From: Lachnospiraceae bacterium UBA4338
GTDB taxonomy: Bacteria; Bacillota; Clostridia; Lachnospirales; Lachnospiraceae
Reading direction: 5' to 3'
Assembly (NCBI GenBank): GCA_002393735.1
Contig: DGTK01000007.1
Span: forward strand, 172,894-236,893
DNA length: 64,000 nt
The position numbers and the translations under genes were made by a program. The notes beneath the pieces are model-generated. The model was not told the DNA's origin. It did not search any database and was given only the letters and a program-made list of their open reading frames with translations. How positions within the stretch are numbered: the stretch's first letter is position 1; the number at the start of each line of letters is the position of its first letter. Below are positions 44,307-52,613 of this stretch, piece after piece.

Positions 44307-45347
44307 TTATTCAGCGGCTGTATCAGTAACTGTAATTCTGTCCCACAGGAAATCATAAACTTTATCTGCTAAAAGATATTCTCTGAATGACTCATTGGTT
44401 ACACCATTTTGTGTCATATAACCTTCAAGTGTCAACCCTTGCGCATCAGCTGCTGCCTGAAGCTGAGTATTAAGTTCATCATCTGTAACTTCAATTCCTT
44501 CATTACTGGCAATAGCCTGGCAGATCATTCTCTCTTTAACATACTCTGTAGCAAGTTCCTCAGCAGTCACGCCGTAAACAATTGATACAATATCATCTAC
44601 CGACATATCGTTATTGTCAGCCATATACTGATACTGTGATTCAATTCTTGCCTTCTCTGCGTCGATAAGATACTGTGGAACTTCCTTGAATTCTGATCTC
44701 TTCATAATCTCAGCAAAAGCAAGATAAAGTATCTGTCCCCTGTCTTCTTCCTGAAGTTCAGTCTCAAGATTTGTCTTAATATAAGCCTTTAATTCATCAA
44801 CTGTTTTATATTCAGAAGAACCAAGCGCTGCAACAGTTTCATCTGAAAGACCAGGTACAATATAATTAACTGTTACGCTGAATGTTGTCTCCTGACCTGC
44901 TAAATCTGCATTGCTGTATTCAGCCGGGAAAGTAATATCAAACTTCTTATTCTCTCCAACACTCATACCTGCAACTTCTTCTTCAAAGCCCGGAATAAAC
45001 ATTCCGCTTCCAAGAGTCAGGAACTGCCCCTGAGCTGTACCACCGTCAAAAGGAATGCCATCCTTGTATCCGGCATAATCAATATTTACAGTATCGCCCA
45101 TCTGGCACTGTCCTTCAGTGATACCCGCATCGGCATTAGCCTGGATAATCTCACTAATCTTTGAATCAACCATTTGCTCCGTTACCTTCTGTGAAGCATA
45201 ATTAACTTCCACTGAGCTGTAATCTCCAATGGTTAAATACTTATCCATTTTAAGTTCGCTTATATCCTTACCTTCATCTGAGCATCCGGCCATAACTCCC
45301 ATAGCCATACATGCTGTTAAAGCTAAGGCAATTAACTTCTTTTTCAT
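44307..45347 (-). CDS. Trigger-factor-like secreted lipoprotein (FKBP-type isomerase/chaperone)
   Basis: The 346-residue protein has a lipoprotein signal (MKKKLIALALTACMAMGVMAGC). An FKBP-like isomerase domain follows (about 85-175: GDTVNIDYAGYKDGIPFDGGTAQG, GSGMFIPGFEEEVAGMSVGE, FPAEYSN). Then comes a helical SurA/trigger-factor-type arm (about 190-335, with AEEKARI-like repeats and EGIEVTDDELNTQLQ). The ribosome-binding GFRKGKVP signature of true trigger factor is absent, as expected for an outside protein. It resembles trigger factor with its head replaced by a lipid anchor, and sits two genes upstream of tig. A foldase for exported proteins is the likely role. Confidence 0.85.
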   Translation of the reverse strand: MKKKLIALALTACMAMGVMAGCSDEGKDISELKMDKYLTIGDYSSVEVNYASQKVTEQMVDSKISEIIQANADAGITEGQCQMGDTVNIDYAGYKDGIPFDGGTAQGQFLTLGSGMFIPGFEEEVAGMSVGENKKFDITFPAEYSNADLAGQETTFSVTVNYIVPGLSDETVAALGSSEYKTVDELKAYIKTNLETELQEEDRGQILYLAFAEIMKRSEFKEVPQYLIDAEKARIESQYQYMADNNDMSVDDIVSIVYGVTAEELATEYVKERMICQAIASNEGIEVTDDELNTQLQAAADAQGLTLEGYMTQNGVTNESFREYLLADKVYDFLWDRITVTDTAAE

Positions 45348-45436
45348 TATTTATCTGTCTCCTTAAAATTACTTTATCCCACAAAACACTAGCATACATT
45401 ATACCATATCATATGGTCAAATAACAAGCCAAATAC

Positions 45437-45748
45437 CTACCCAAGGAAAAAGCCCGAAATGAATACTGCAAGGCAGGCTGTGGACGCCACCAAAAGGAGA
45501 TTTGGCTTTATAAAAGCGCAGATAACTGCTGCCACAAGGCCTATCATCCCCGTCACCGGATTATCGCTAGCATATATTATCGCCGGGAAAGTCATTGCCG
45601 CGAGCACAGCCGATGGCACATATTCCATAAATGATTTAAAGAATACGGACTTTATCTCCTTACGCATAAGAACATATGGCACTACTCTTATAAGATAAGT
45701 TACCACCACCATTACAAGAAGGTACAAAAGGTATTTACTGTAATCCAT
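45437..45748 (-). CDS. azlD: Branched-chain amino acid exporter, small subunit
   Basis: About 103 residues, hydrophobic, with four membrane segments: YLLYLLVMVVVTYLIRVVPYVLM, then FMEYVPSAVLAAMTFPAIIY and two more. This fits AzlD, the small partner of AzlC in branched-chain amino acid export. The ATG at 45748 has AAGGAGG upstream and overlaps the end of azlC by 14 nt, a classic coupled pair. The longer frame from 45808 starts inside azlC without a ribosome site. Confidence 0.9.
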   Translation of the reverse strand: MDYSKYLLYLLVMVVVTYLIRVVPYVLMRKEIKSVFFKSFMEYVPSAVLAAMTFPAIIYASDNPVTGMIGLVAAVICAFIKPNLLLVASTACLAVFISGFFLG

Positions 45749-46451
45749 CTGGCACCTCCTTCTTCTTATAAATCGGGAACAGCCATGCACCAAGAAGCGC
45801 AGCCACAAGTGTGCAGATAATTACTGCAAATCCCGATGATATTTTATTAAGTCCCGGCACATACCTAAATGCTGAACTTAATAAAATTGCAATAAGAACA
45901 ACGAAGGCATGTGATTTTTCAGCCTTTACTTTCGGTATAACTATGGCAATAAACATACCATATAAAGCTACATTGAGGGCATTTGATACCATAACAGGAA
46001 GAATCTCTCCCATTACGGCGCCAAGTCCGGTTCCAAGTGTCCATCCAATAAATGGCAGAATGGTAAGGCCAAGAAAATAAATATGACCTACCTTTCCTTT
46101 ATGTCCCATTGCTACTGCATATATTTCATCTGTATGGAAAAATCCATAAAACAGTCTTCTTGCGAAATTCATATCCTTGTCCACCTTCTGTGACAAAGAG
46201 ATGGACATAAGGCTGTATCTTGAGTTTATTATTATCTGTGTAAGAGCAATCTCTATTAAAGAGCCGCCCGCTATCATTATCTGAAGACCTGCAAACTGAC
46301 CTGCCGACGTAAGATTAAGGGCCGATATAAGCACAGCCTGCAGAACGCTTAATCCCGCATTAGCCGCCATTATACCAAAAGTGAAGGATACCGACAGATA
46401 TCCAAGCCCTATTGGCAGACCATCCACCAGGCCTTTCCTGAATTCTTTCAT
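45735..46451 (-). CDS. azlC: Branched-chain amino acid exporter, large subunit
   Basis: The 238-residue membrane protein has the AzlC hallmarks: GLPIGLGYLSVSFTFGIMAANAGLS near the start, LTSAGQFAGLQIM and INSRYSLMSISLSQK. With AzlD it exports branched-chain amino acids or analogues. The ribosome site is weak. A hairpin lies between it and the AICAR transformylase gene upstream, so it may have its own promoter. Confidence 0.92.
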   Translation of the reverse strand: MKEFRKGLVDGLPIGLGYLSVSFTFGIMAANAGLSVLQAVLISALNLTSAGQFAGLQIMIAGGSLIEIALTQIIINSRYSLMSISLSQKVDKDMNFARRLFYGFFHTDEIYAVAMGHKGKVGHIYFLGLTILPFIGWTLGTGLGAVMGEILPVMVSNALNVALYGMFIAIVIPKVKAEKSHAFVVLIAILLSSAFRYVPGLNKISSGFAVIICTLVAALLGAWLFPIYKKKEVPDGLQ

Positions 46452-46481
46452 AACATATTTGCACTTTCTTTTAAGAGCAAA

Positions 46482-46528
46482 GGAACGGAACCGCCTTGCC
46501 TTTTATCAAAGCCTGACAGTTCCGTCCC
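46482..46528. repeat. REP-like inverted repeat upstream of azlC
   Basis: GGAACGGAACCG and CAGTTCCGTCCC are near-complementary arms around a 23-nt loop. The minus strand reads GGGACGGAACTG, close to the GGGACGGTTCTT core of the REP-like palindromes near the RAYT gene. It may also stop transcription after the AICAR transformylase gene. Confidence 0.45.
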
Positions 46529-46553
46529 CCATAGTCTTATTTTTAATCAATAA

Positions 46554-47732
46554 TTAGTGATGGAATAATCTGATCTTTGTGAATGCCATTACCATGTTGT
46601 ACTTATCAGCACATTCAATTACCAGATCATCTCTTACTGAACCACCCGGTTCTGCAACATACTGAACGCCGCTCTTCTTAGCTCTCTCAATATTATCTGA
46701 GAATGGGAAGAATGCGTCTGAACCAAGAGCAACTTCTTCCAGTTTATCAAGCCATGCTCTCTTCTCTTCCTTTGTGAATACTGCAGGTTTAACCTTGAAG
46801 ATTCTCTCCCATGCGCCATCTGCAAGTACATCCATATAATCCTCACCGATATAGTTATCGATGGCATTGTCTCTGTCAGGTCTGCCGATTTCATCTACGA
46901 ACTGAAGGCCCATAACCTGAGGTGACTGACGAAGCCACCAGTTGTCAGCCTTGGAACCTGCAAGACGTGTACAGTGAATACGTGACTGCTGTCCTGCACC
47001 GATACCGATTGCCTGTCCGCCCTTAGCGTAGCAAACTGAGTTAGACTGTGTATATTTAAGAGTAATGAGTGAAATAATAAGGTCAATCTTTGCAAGTTCA
47101 GGAAGATCTTTATTCTTTGTAACTATTTCAGAAAGAATCTCCTTGTTAATATCAAGTTCATTTCTTCCCTGCTCGAATGTAATACCAAATACATCCTTAT
47201 GCTCGATAGGCTCAGGCTTATATTCAGGATCAATCTGAATAATGTTATAGTTGCCTTTCTTCTTTGTCTTAAGAATCTCAAGAGCTTCAGGCTCATAACC
47301 AGGAGCGATTACACCATCAGAAACTTCTCTTTTGATGATATTTGCTGTAGAAACATCACATACATCAGAAAGTGCGATAAAATCCCCGAATGAAGACATT
47401 CTGTCAGCGCCTCTTGCTCTTGCATAAGCACATGCAAGTGGTGATAATTCACCAAGATCATCAACCCAGTAAATCTTTGCAAGTGTATCTGAAAGTGGAA
47501 GACCTACTGCTGCACCTGCCGGGGATACATGCTTAAAAGATGTAGCTGCAGGAAGATTTGTAGCAGCCTTGAGTTCCTTAACTAACTGCCAGCCGTTGAA
47601 AGCGTCCATGAAGTTAATATAACCTGGCTTGCCATTTAAAACTGTAATAGGTAAATCTCTTCCATCATTTACAAAAATCCTGGAAGGCTTCTGATTAGGG
47701 TTACAACCATACTTTAATTCTAAATCTTTCAT
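46554..47732 (-). CDS. Stand-alone AICAR transformylase (phosphoribosylaminoimidazolecarboxamide formyltransferase)
   Basis: About 392 residues matching the C-terminal transformylase half of PurH: LKYGCNPNQKP at the start, LPAATSFKHVSPAGAAVG with the catalytic Lys-His pair, SFGDFIALSD, LKYTQSNSVCYAKGGQAIGIGAGQQSR and the end EPGGSVRDDLVIECAD. The MGS-like IMP cyclohydrolase half of normal PurH is missing; that job falls to the PurO-type protein coded just upstream. It transfers a formyl group to AICAR in the second-last step of purine synthesis. The ATG at 47732 has AAGGAG upstream. Confidence 0.93.
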   Translation of the reverse strand: MKDLELKYGCNPNQKPSRIFVNDGRDLPITVLNGKPGYINFMDAFNGWQLVKELKAATNLPAATSFKHVSPAGAAVGLPLSDTLAKIYWVDDLGELSPLACAYARARGADRMSSFGDFIALSDVCDVSTANIIKREVSDGVIAPGYEPEALEILKTKKKGNYNIIQIDPEYKPEPIEHKDVFGITFEQGRNELDINKEILSEIVTKNKDLPELAKIDLIISLITLKYTQSNSVCYAKGGQAIGIGAGQQSRIHCTRLAGSKADNWWLRQSPQVMGLQFVDEIGRPDRDNAIDNYIGEDYMDVLADGAWERIFKVKPAVFTKEEKRAWLDKLEEVALGSDAFFPFSDNIERAKKSGVQYVAEPGGSVRDDLVIECADKYNMVMAFTKIRLFHH

Positions 47733-47742
47733 CATAAACTCC

Positions 47743-48459
47743 TTATTTAACATTTTTATTCATAATTCTTGTTTCATATTTACCTGTTTCAATATCAATG
47801 AATCTTACGAATAATGAAACCTTATTCTGTTCATTAAGAGCATTCCATACTTTATTTGTGAATGTATCGATATCACCTTCAATACCTACCCATTCTGGTT
47901 CTCCCTCGAAACTTGGAAGTGGATTGCCATCACCCATATATGTGTGGATGAAACGTCCTTCACCCTTATATGGATTCTCGTATGCGAAGGTAAATCTGTT
48001 GCATGAACCGTCTCTTTGATTGTCGCTCTTTAAGATTGACATTGCATAATTGTATGTACCACCCTCTACATGCATAACACCCGAAATTCTCGGTGTAAGA
48101 TTAGGAGCATCAGGCTCGTATTTTCTGGAACGAAGTGACTGCTCGAAGGTCTGCTGCTTATCCATTCCTTCATAAATTGTATCAGTCTGATCGCCATTTG
48201 TTACAATTGTCTTGTTACCAAGTACACGTACCGGAGCATAGATAATCAATGATGGGTCTGTAAGAAGTGACGGATCAAAAGCTTCTGTTCTGATACCCTC
48301 GCCATCCTCTACGAATACTCTGTTACGGCTGTTTGTACTTCTTCCCATAATAAAGTAAGCACATACTGCACTCTTTCCATCCTCTGACGCACCGATTACG
48401 ATGCCTCTGCCCGGATAGGCATTCTCCTTAAGAATTGCTTCCAAAGATTGTTTTTCCAT
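47743..48459 (-). CDS. purO: IMP cyclohydrolase, PurO type
   Basis: The 238-residue protein belongs to the PurO-like IMP cyclohydrolase family first known from archaea: YPGRGIVIG near the start, YFIMGRSTNSRNRVF, IIYAPVRVLGN, PRISGVMHV and RFTFAYENPYKGEGRFIHTYMGDGNPLPSF. It closes FAICAR to IMP, the last step of purine synthesis. It lies between a DUF4317 gene (1 nt away) and the AICAR transformylase gene (10 nt away), so the two enzymes that form a single fused PurH in most bacteria are separate here. Confidence 0.9.
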   Translation of the reverse strand: MEKQSLEAILKENAYPGRGIVIGASEDGKSAVCAYFIMGRSTNSRNRVFVEDGEGIRTEAFDPSLLTDPSLIIYAPVRVLGNKTIVTNGDQTDTIYEGMDKQQTFEQSLRSRKYEPDAPNLTPRISGVMHVEGGTYNYAMSILKSDNQRDGSCNRFTFAYENPYKGEGRFIHTYMGDGNPLPSFEGEPEWVGIEGDIDTFTNKVWNALNEQNKVSLFVRFIDIETGKYETRIMNKNVK

Positions 48460-48460
48460 T

Positions 48461-49609
48461 TTACTCCTCCTTTAGGGTTTCATTTATTCTTCTAATTATG
48501 CCATTAACTTCTATATCCGAATCCATTGGTATAACCAGATATTTACGACCGTCTATAATACGAATTTCAACCTTGTCTGCGCTTTCGGGTTTAACATCCA
48601 GCTTAACATCATCAGCTTTAACCTTAAGACTTCTCTTTTCCGCCACGTTTTCAGAATGAATCGGAATGTCTCCCGCAATTTTGTCAAAATAATCGTCCAC
48701 GATTTCCATGTGTTCTTCCTTAATACCGCTGTCGGCCATAAGTTTCTTCATCATTGGCTTGTCTATTAACGGTGGCTCGTTATATCCGGACTCTTCCACC
48801 ATTTCACAAAGTTTGGTATTAATATTTTTTACCACATCAAAGGTATCATATTCAGGAACTTCGCTGATTACATCCTCAACTATCTGATTGAAAACTTCCT
48901 TTTCCTGAATTGATGTGGTAACTTCCACACATTTAAGCAAATCATTTATCAGTTCGGGATGCATCCCCTCCTTCGGGTCTTTAACATAATACATTACATT
49001 ATTAACATCTGCTGACCTTTCGGAAAATGCAGGAAATACAAAACCAACTTCCGGCATATCAACAATGTGGTCTCTGATTCTGCTGGCAATCATCTGGTCA
49101 TCTTCATGATAACTTAAGGCAACCTTGGCAAGATTAACCGGGCAGATAAAGCAGGCAATATAATCATAAACCTCACCTGACTCACCCTGTCTTAAATTAT
49201 CCTCGCCCTTATCGGGAATATCATATGCATCAGATATAAGTATAATCAAGAAATTACTCTCAGGCTTGTAGCACTCAATGATTCTGTCCATAAAAGCATT
49301 AACTGCTGCCTCATCCTTAAATTCAGAATTTCTTAATGTAATAAGGTCTTTTTGAACATCGCTTTCCATTTTTGAATCAAGTTCAAAAGGAAGGCTTAAA
49401 ATATTTCTGTCTTTAGCACCGCTAAATCCTTTTCTGAATATCTCAAGATATCTTAATCTCTCTGCTTCTTCAAGTGCATTAAATGTTCTTACGCTCCTGC
49501 AAAGCACTGACTTATCACTACCGGCGCAGTAAGCTATTGCAATCTTTCTAATTGAACCGGTTTCATCCTTAAATCTTTTACGAATCTCCAAAATATCGGA
49601 ACTTCTCAT
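48461..49609 (-). CDS. DUF4317 family protein
   Basis: The 382-residue soluble protein matches DUF4317, a Clostridial family: RSSDILEIRKRFKDETGSIRKIAIAYC at the start, LSLPFELDS and VGFVFPAFSERSADVNNVMYY in the middle. No catalytic motif can be read, and the function is not known. Its stop is 1 nt from the purO start codon, so the two are translationally linked. Confidence 0.85.
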   Translation of the reverse strand: MRSSDILEIRKRFKDETGSIRKIAIAYCAGSDKSVLCRSVRTFNALEEAERLRYLEIFRKGFSGAKDRNILSLPFELDSKMESDVQKDLITLRNSEFKDEAAVNAFMDRIIECYKPESNFLIILISDAYDIPDKGEDNLRQGESGEVYDYIACFICPVNLAKVALSYHEDDQMIASRIRDHIVDMPEVGFVFPAFSERSADVNNVMYYVKDPKEGMHPELINDLLKCVEVTTSIQEKEVFNQIVEDVISEVPEYDTFDVVKNINTKLCEMVEESGYNEPPLIDKPMMKKLMADSGIKEEHMEIVDDYFDKIAGDIPIHSENVAEKRSLKVKADDVKLDVKPESADKVEIRIIDGRKYLVIPMDSDIEVNGIIRRINETLKEE

Positions 49610-49626
49610 TTATTTATCTCGCCTCT

Positions 49627-50514
49627 TTATTTTTCTTCTTTATAATGCTCTTTTTCCCATTTGGTATAATCATCTTCTTCATTCTGGGCTTCAAGCGCAA
49701 CTTCTTCGGCTATTTCCTTATTGGTCTTCTTCCTGCCCTTCTTAAATGCTTTTCCTTTGTTCACATTCTGGCTGTCAATTGCCTCTTCCAAAGCATCATT
49801 TACAACTGTACCCCTGTACTTAAGAGCCTTGGTCAGATCAAGGAATTCCTTTAAAGGGCCATAGGAATAATAGCAGAATACTGCAGTAAATACCAGACCT
49901 GCACCCATTACAACCCAGGTCCATACACCGCCTTTAACAAGTCCCATTACAAGGCCAAAAATCGCCACCGCCAGAGCGCCCATTGCAGGAATCAGGCTGT
50001 TCTCCACCTGCTCTTTAAGTTCATTTAACTTCTTAACCTTATCATCAGCATCTTTAAGTTTTGCGTATTTAGGCTTGGGAAGTTTAATCTTTCCTAAATA
50101 AATTAATCCCGGAACAAGAATTACTGCTCCAAGGAGCACTGCCCACAAAGATACGAAGGACCAGTTTACTTCCACAACAAGCTTGGGATTACGTACATCA
50201 TAATATCCGTCATACTGAACCATTTCTTCAGTATATGAGCCTTCATAATTATATGTAGTCTCCACCATCTCATTTCCTACCTTATATACTAAGGTAAGCA
50301 TTGTGGTCGATGTGCCGTCTTCCTTAATAATTTCGCTTGCGCCCATAACGCTGGCGGACATTTTCTTGGCATATACATTATCTAAGTTACCTATTACAAA
50401 TAAGGTAATGCCGGCTATGATACACAGTGCGCCAAGCACAACGAATATGATTCCTGCTATCCTTTGATTCTTTTCATTATCTTCAATCAGATTTTTAAGA
50501 TCAGGCTTTTCCAT
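49627..50514 (-). CDS. Multi-pass membrane protein with DUF3592-like outside domain
   Basis: About 295 residues. One membrane segment (IIFVVLGALCIIAGITLFVIG), an outside domain of about 85 residues with ASEIIKEDGTSTTMLTLVYKV and YDVRNPKLVVEV (a DUF3592-like look), then three more membrane segments and a basic/acidic tail. The ATG at 50514 follows AAAGGGAA; the longer frame from 50592 adds a leader with no support. It is the first gene of the unit leading to DUF4317 and purO. Function unknown. Confidence 0.75.
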   Translation of the reverse strand: MEKPDLKNLIEDNEKNQRIAGIIFVVLGALCIIAGITLFVIGNLDNVYAKKMSASVMGASEIIKEDGTSTTMLTLVYKVGNEMVETTYNYEGSYTEEMVQYDGYYDVRNPKLVVEVNWSFVSLWAVLLGAVILVPGLIYLGKIKLPKPKYAKLKDADDKVKKLNELKEQVENSLIPAMGALAVAIFGLVMGLVKGGVWTWVVMGAGLVFTAVFCYYSYGPLKEFLDLTKALKYRGTVVNDALEEAIDSQNVNKGKAFKKGRKKTNKEIAEEVALEAQNEEDDYTKWEKEHYKEEK

Positions 50515-50596
50515 AACAATTCCCTTTATCTTTACTGATGTAATATTTCTTACCAACAAGTTACACCTCTTATATATTAAACGAACAAACAAACCG

Positions 50597-50625
50597 TTGC
50601 AAGAGTAAAACTAAAATGATATACT
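50597..50625 (+). promoter_or_regulatory. Sigma-A promoter of typA
   Basis: TTGCAA, 17 nt, then TATACT, about 92 nt before the typA ATG. Confidence 0.65.
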
Positions 50626-50717
50626 TATTTCGTTTTGTGGTTGAAAGAATATTGAAAAATCGTTGAAAGCCTTGTATTTAGGGCACATTTAAGGGATGAA
50701 ACCCAAGGAGAGATTTT

Positions 50718-52553
50718 ATGTTAACCAGTAGAGAAGACATTAGAAACATCGCTATTATCGCCCATGTAGACCATGGTAAAACAACTTTGGTAGATGAACT
50801 TCTTAAACAAAGTGGTGTTTTCCGTCAGGGCCAGGAAGTTGCAGAAAGAGTCATGGACTCCAATGATATCGAAAGGGAAAGAGGAATCACAATCCTTTCC
50901 AAGAACACCGCAATTACTTACAAAGATAAGAAAATTAATATTATTGACACACCGGGCCACGCTGATTTTGGCGGCGAGGTTGAACGTGTACTTAAGATGG
51001 TTAATGGCGTTATCCTTGTGGTTGACGCATTCGAAGGGCCGATGCCACAGACCAAGTTCGTGCTTCGTAAAGCCATGGAGCTCAAACTTCCGGTAATATG
51101 CTGTATTAATAAGATAGACAGACCTGAAGCAAGACCTTCGGAGGTTGTGGATGAAGTTCTGGAACTTCTTTTAGAGCTGGATGCTTCAGATGAGCAGCTT
51201 GAGTGCCCATTTATCTTCGCTTCTGCCAAGGCAGGTACCGCTGTAAGAAATCTTGAAGATGAAGCAGTTAATATGGAGCCTCTTTTTGAGACAATAGTTG
51301 ATTATATCCCGGCGCCGCAGGGTGACCCGGATGCAGGCACACAGATTCTTATCTCCACCATCGACTATAATGAATATGTGGGTCGTATCGGCGTGGGCAA
51401 AGTTGATAACGGCAGCGTGTCCGTTAACCAGGATGTTATTATTGTCAATGCCCATGAACCTGAAAAGCAGAAGAAGGTCAAAATCAGCAAGCTCTACGAA
51501 TTCGAAGGGCTTGAAAGAAAAGAAGTAACCTCTGCATCCATCGGTTCAATCGTTGCAATTTCAGGTATTACGGATATTCATATAGGAGACACAATCTGCG
51601 CAATTGATGACCCTAAGCCTATTGAATTCCAGAAAATTTCAGAGCCTACAATCGCAATGCATTTCATTGTTAATGACTCCCCTCTTGCAGGTAAGGAAGG
51701 TAAATTTGTTACAAGCCGTCATTTAAGAGACAGATTATTCAGAGAATTAAATACAGATGTTTCATTAAGAGTTGAAGAAACAGAAACCACAGAAAGTTTT
51801 AAAGTTTCAGGCCGCGGCGAACTTCACTTATCTGTTCTTATTGAGAACATGCGCCGTGAAGGTTATGAATTTGCCGTCAGTAAAGCTGAGGTCCTTTACA
51901 AAAAAGATGACAACGGTAAACTGTTAGAGCCAATGGAGCTTGCCTATGTAGATGTTCCCGAAGAATTCTCAGGTACGGTTATTGAGAAATTAAGCCAGAG
52001 AAAAGGTGAACTTCTTAATATGAGCAGTAACGGCAGTGGCAATACCAGACTGGAATTCAGAATTCCTTCAAGAGGTCTTATCGGCTACCGTGGTGATTTT
52101 ATGACAGACACCAAAGGAAATGGTGTTATCAATACCCTCTTCGACGGATATGCTCCGTATAAAGGGGATATTCAATACAGAAAACTGGGTTCCCTTATTG
52201 CTTTCGAAGCAGGGGAAAGCGTAACCTACGGCTTATTCAATGCCCAGGAGCGCGGCACTCTCTTCATCGGACCCGGCGAAACAGTATACTCGGGCATGGT
52301 TATCGGTCAGTGCCCTAAAGCCGAAGATATTGAACTTAATGTATGTAAGACCAAGCATCTTACCAATACCCGTTCATCTTCTGCTGATGAAGCGCTGCAC
52401 CTTACACCACCTAAGATTATGAGTTTGGAGCAGGCTCTTGATTTCATTGATACTGATGAACTTTTGGAAGTAACACCAACTCATCTTAGAATCAGAAAGA
52501 AGATACTTGATCCTACTCTTCGTAAGAGAGCATCTTTTAAAAAGAATCAGTAA
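50718..52553 (+). CDS. typA: Ribosome-associated translational GTPase TypA/BipA
   Basis: The 611-residue GTPase has G1 (AHVDHGKTTLVDELL), the switch region with ERERGITI, G3 (DTPGHADFGGEVERVL) and G4 (INKIDRPEARP), then the domain set of BipA including the specific C-terminal domain (PSRGLIGYRGDFMTDTKGNG; NTRSSSADEALHL). It acts on ribosomes under stress and in assembly of the 50S subunit. It is the only gene on its plus-strand unit and has a strong terminator. Confidence 0.97.
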   Translation: MLTSREDIRNIAIIAHVDHGKTTLVDELLKQSGVFRQGQEVAERVMDSNDIERERGITILSKNTAITYKDKKINIIDTPGHADFGGEVERVLKMVNGVILVVDAFEGPMPQTKFVLRKAMELKLPVICCINKIDRPEARPSEVVDEVLELLLELDASDEQLECPFIFASAKAGTAVRNLEDEAVNMEPLFETIVDYIPAPQGDPDAGTQILISTIDYNEYVGRIGVGKVDNGSVSVNQDVIIVNAHEPEKQKKVKISKLYEFEGLERKEVTSASIGSIVAISGITDIHIGDTICAIDDPKPIEFQKISEPTIAMHFIVNDSPLAGKEGKFVTSRHLRDRLFRELNTDVSLRVEETETTESFKVSGRGELHLSVLIENMRREGYEFAVSKAEVLYKKDDNGKLLEPMELAYVDVPEEFSGTVIEKLSQRKGELLNMSSNGSGNTRLEFRIPSRGLIGYRGDFMTDTKGNGVINTLFDGYAPYKGDIQYRKLGSLIAFEAGESVTYGLFNAQERGTLFIGPGETVYSGMVIGQCPKAEDIELNVCKTKHLTNTRSSSADEALHLTPPKIMSLEQALDFIDTDELLEVTPTHLRIRKKILDPTLRKRASFKKNQ

Positions 52554-52567
52554 TTTATAATTATAAA

Positions 52568-52601
52568 AATAATAAGCTCCGATTACTCGGAGCTTATTAT
52601 T
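52568..52601. terminator. Bidirectional terminator between typA and the giant gene
   Basis: AATAAGCTCCGA and TCGGAGCTTATT form a perfect 12-bp stem on a TTAC loop, with T-rich flanks on both strands; it serves two converging genes. Confidence 0.9.
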
Positions 52602-52613
52602 ATGTTTGTTTGA

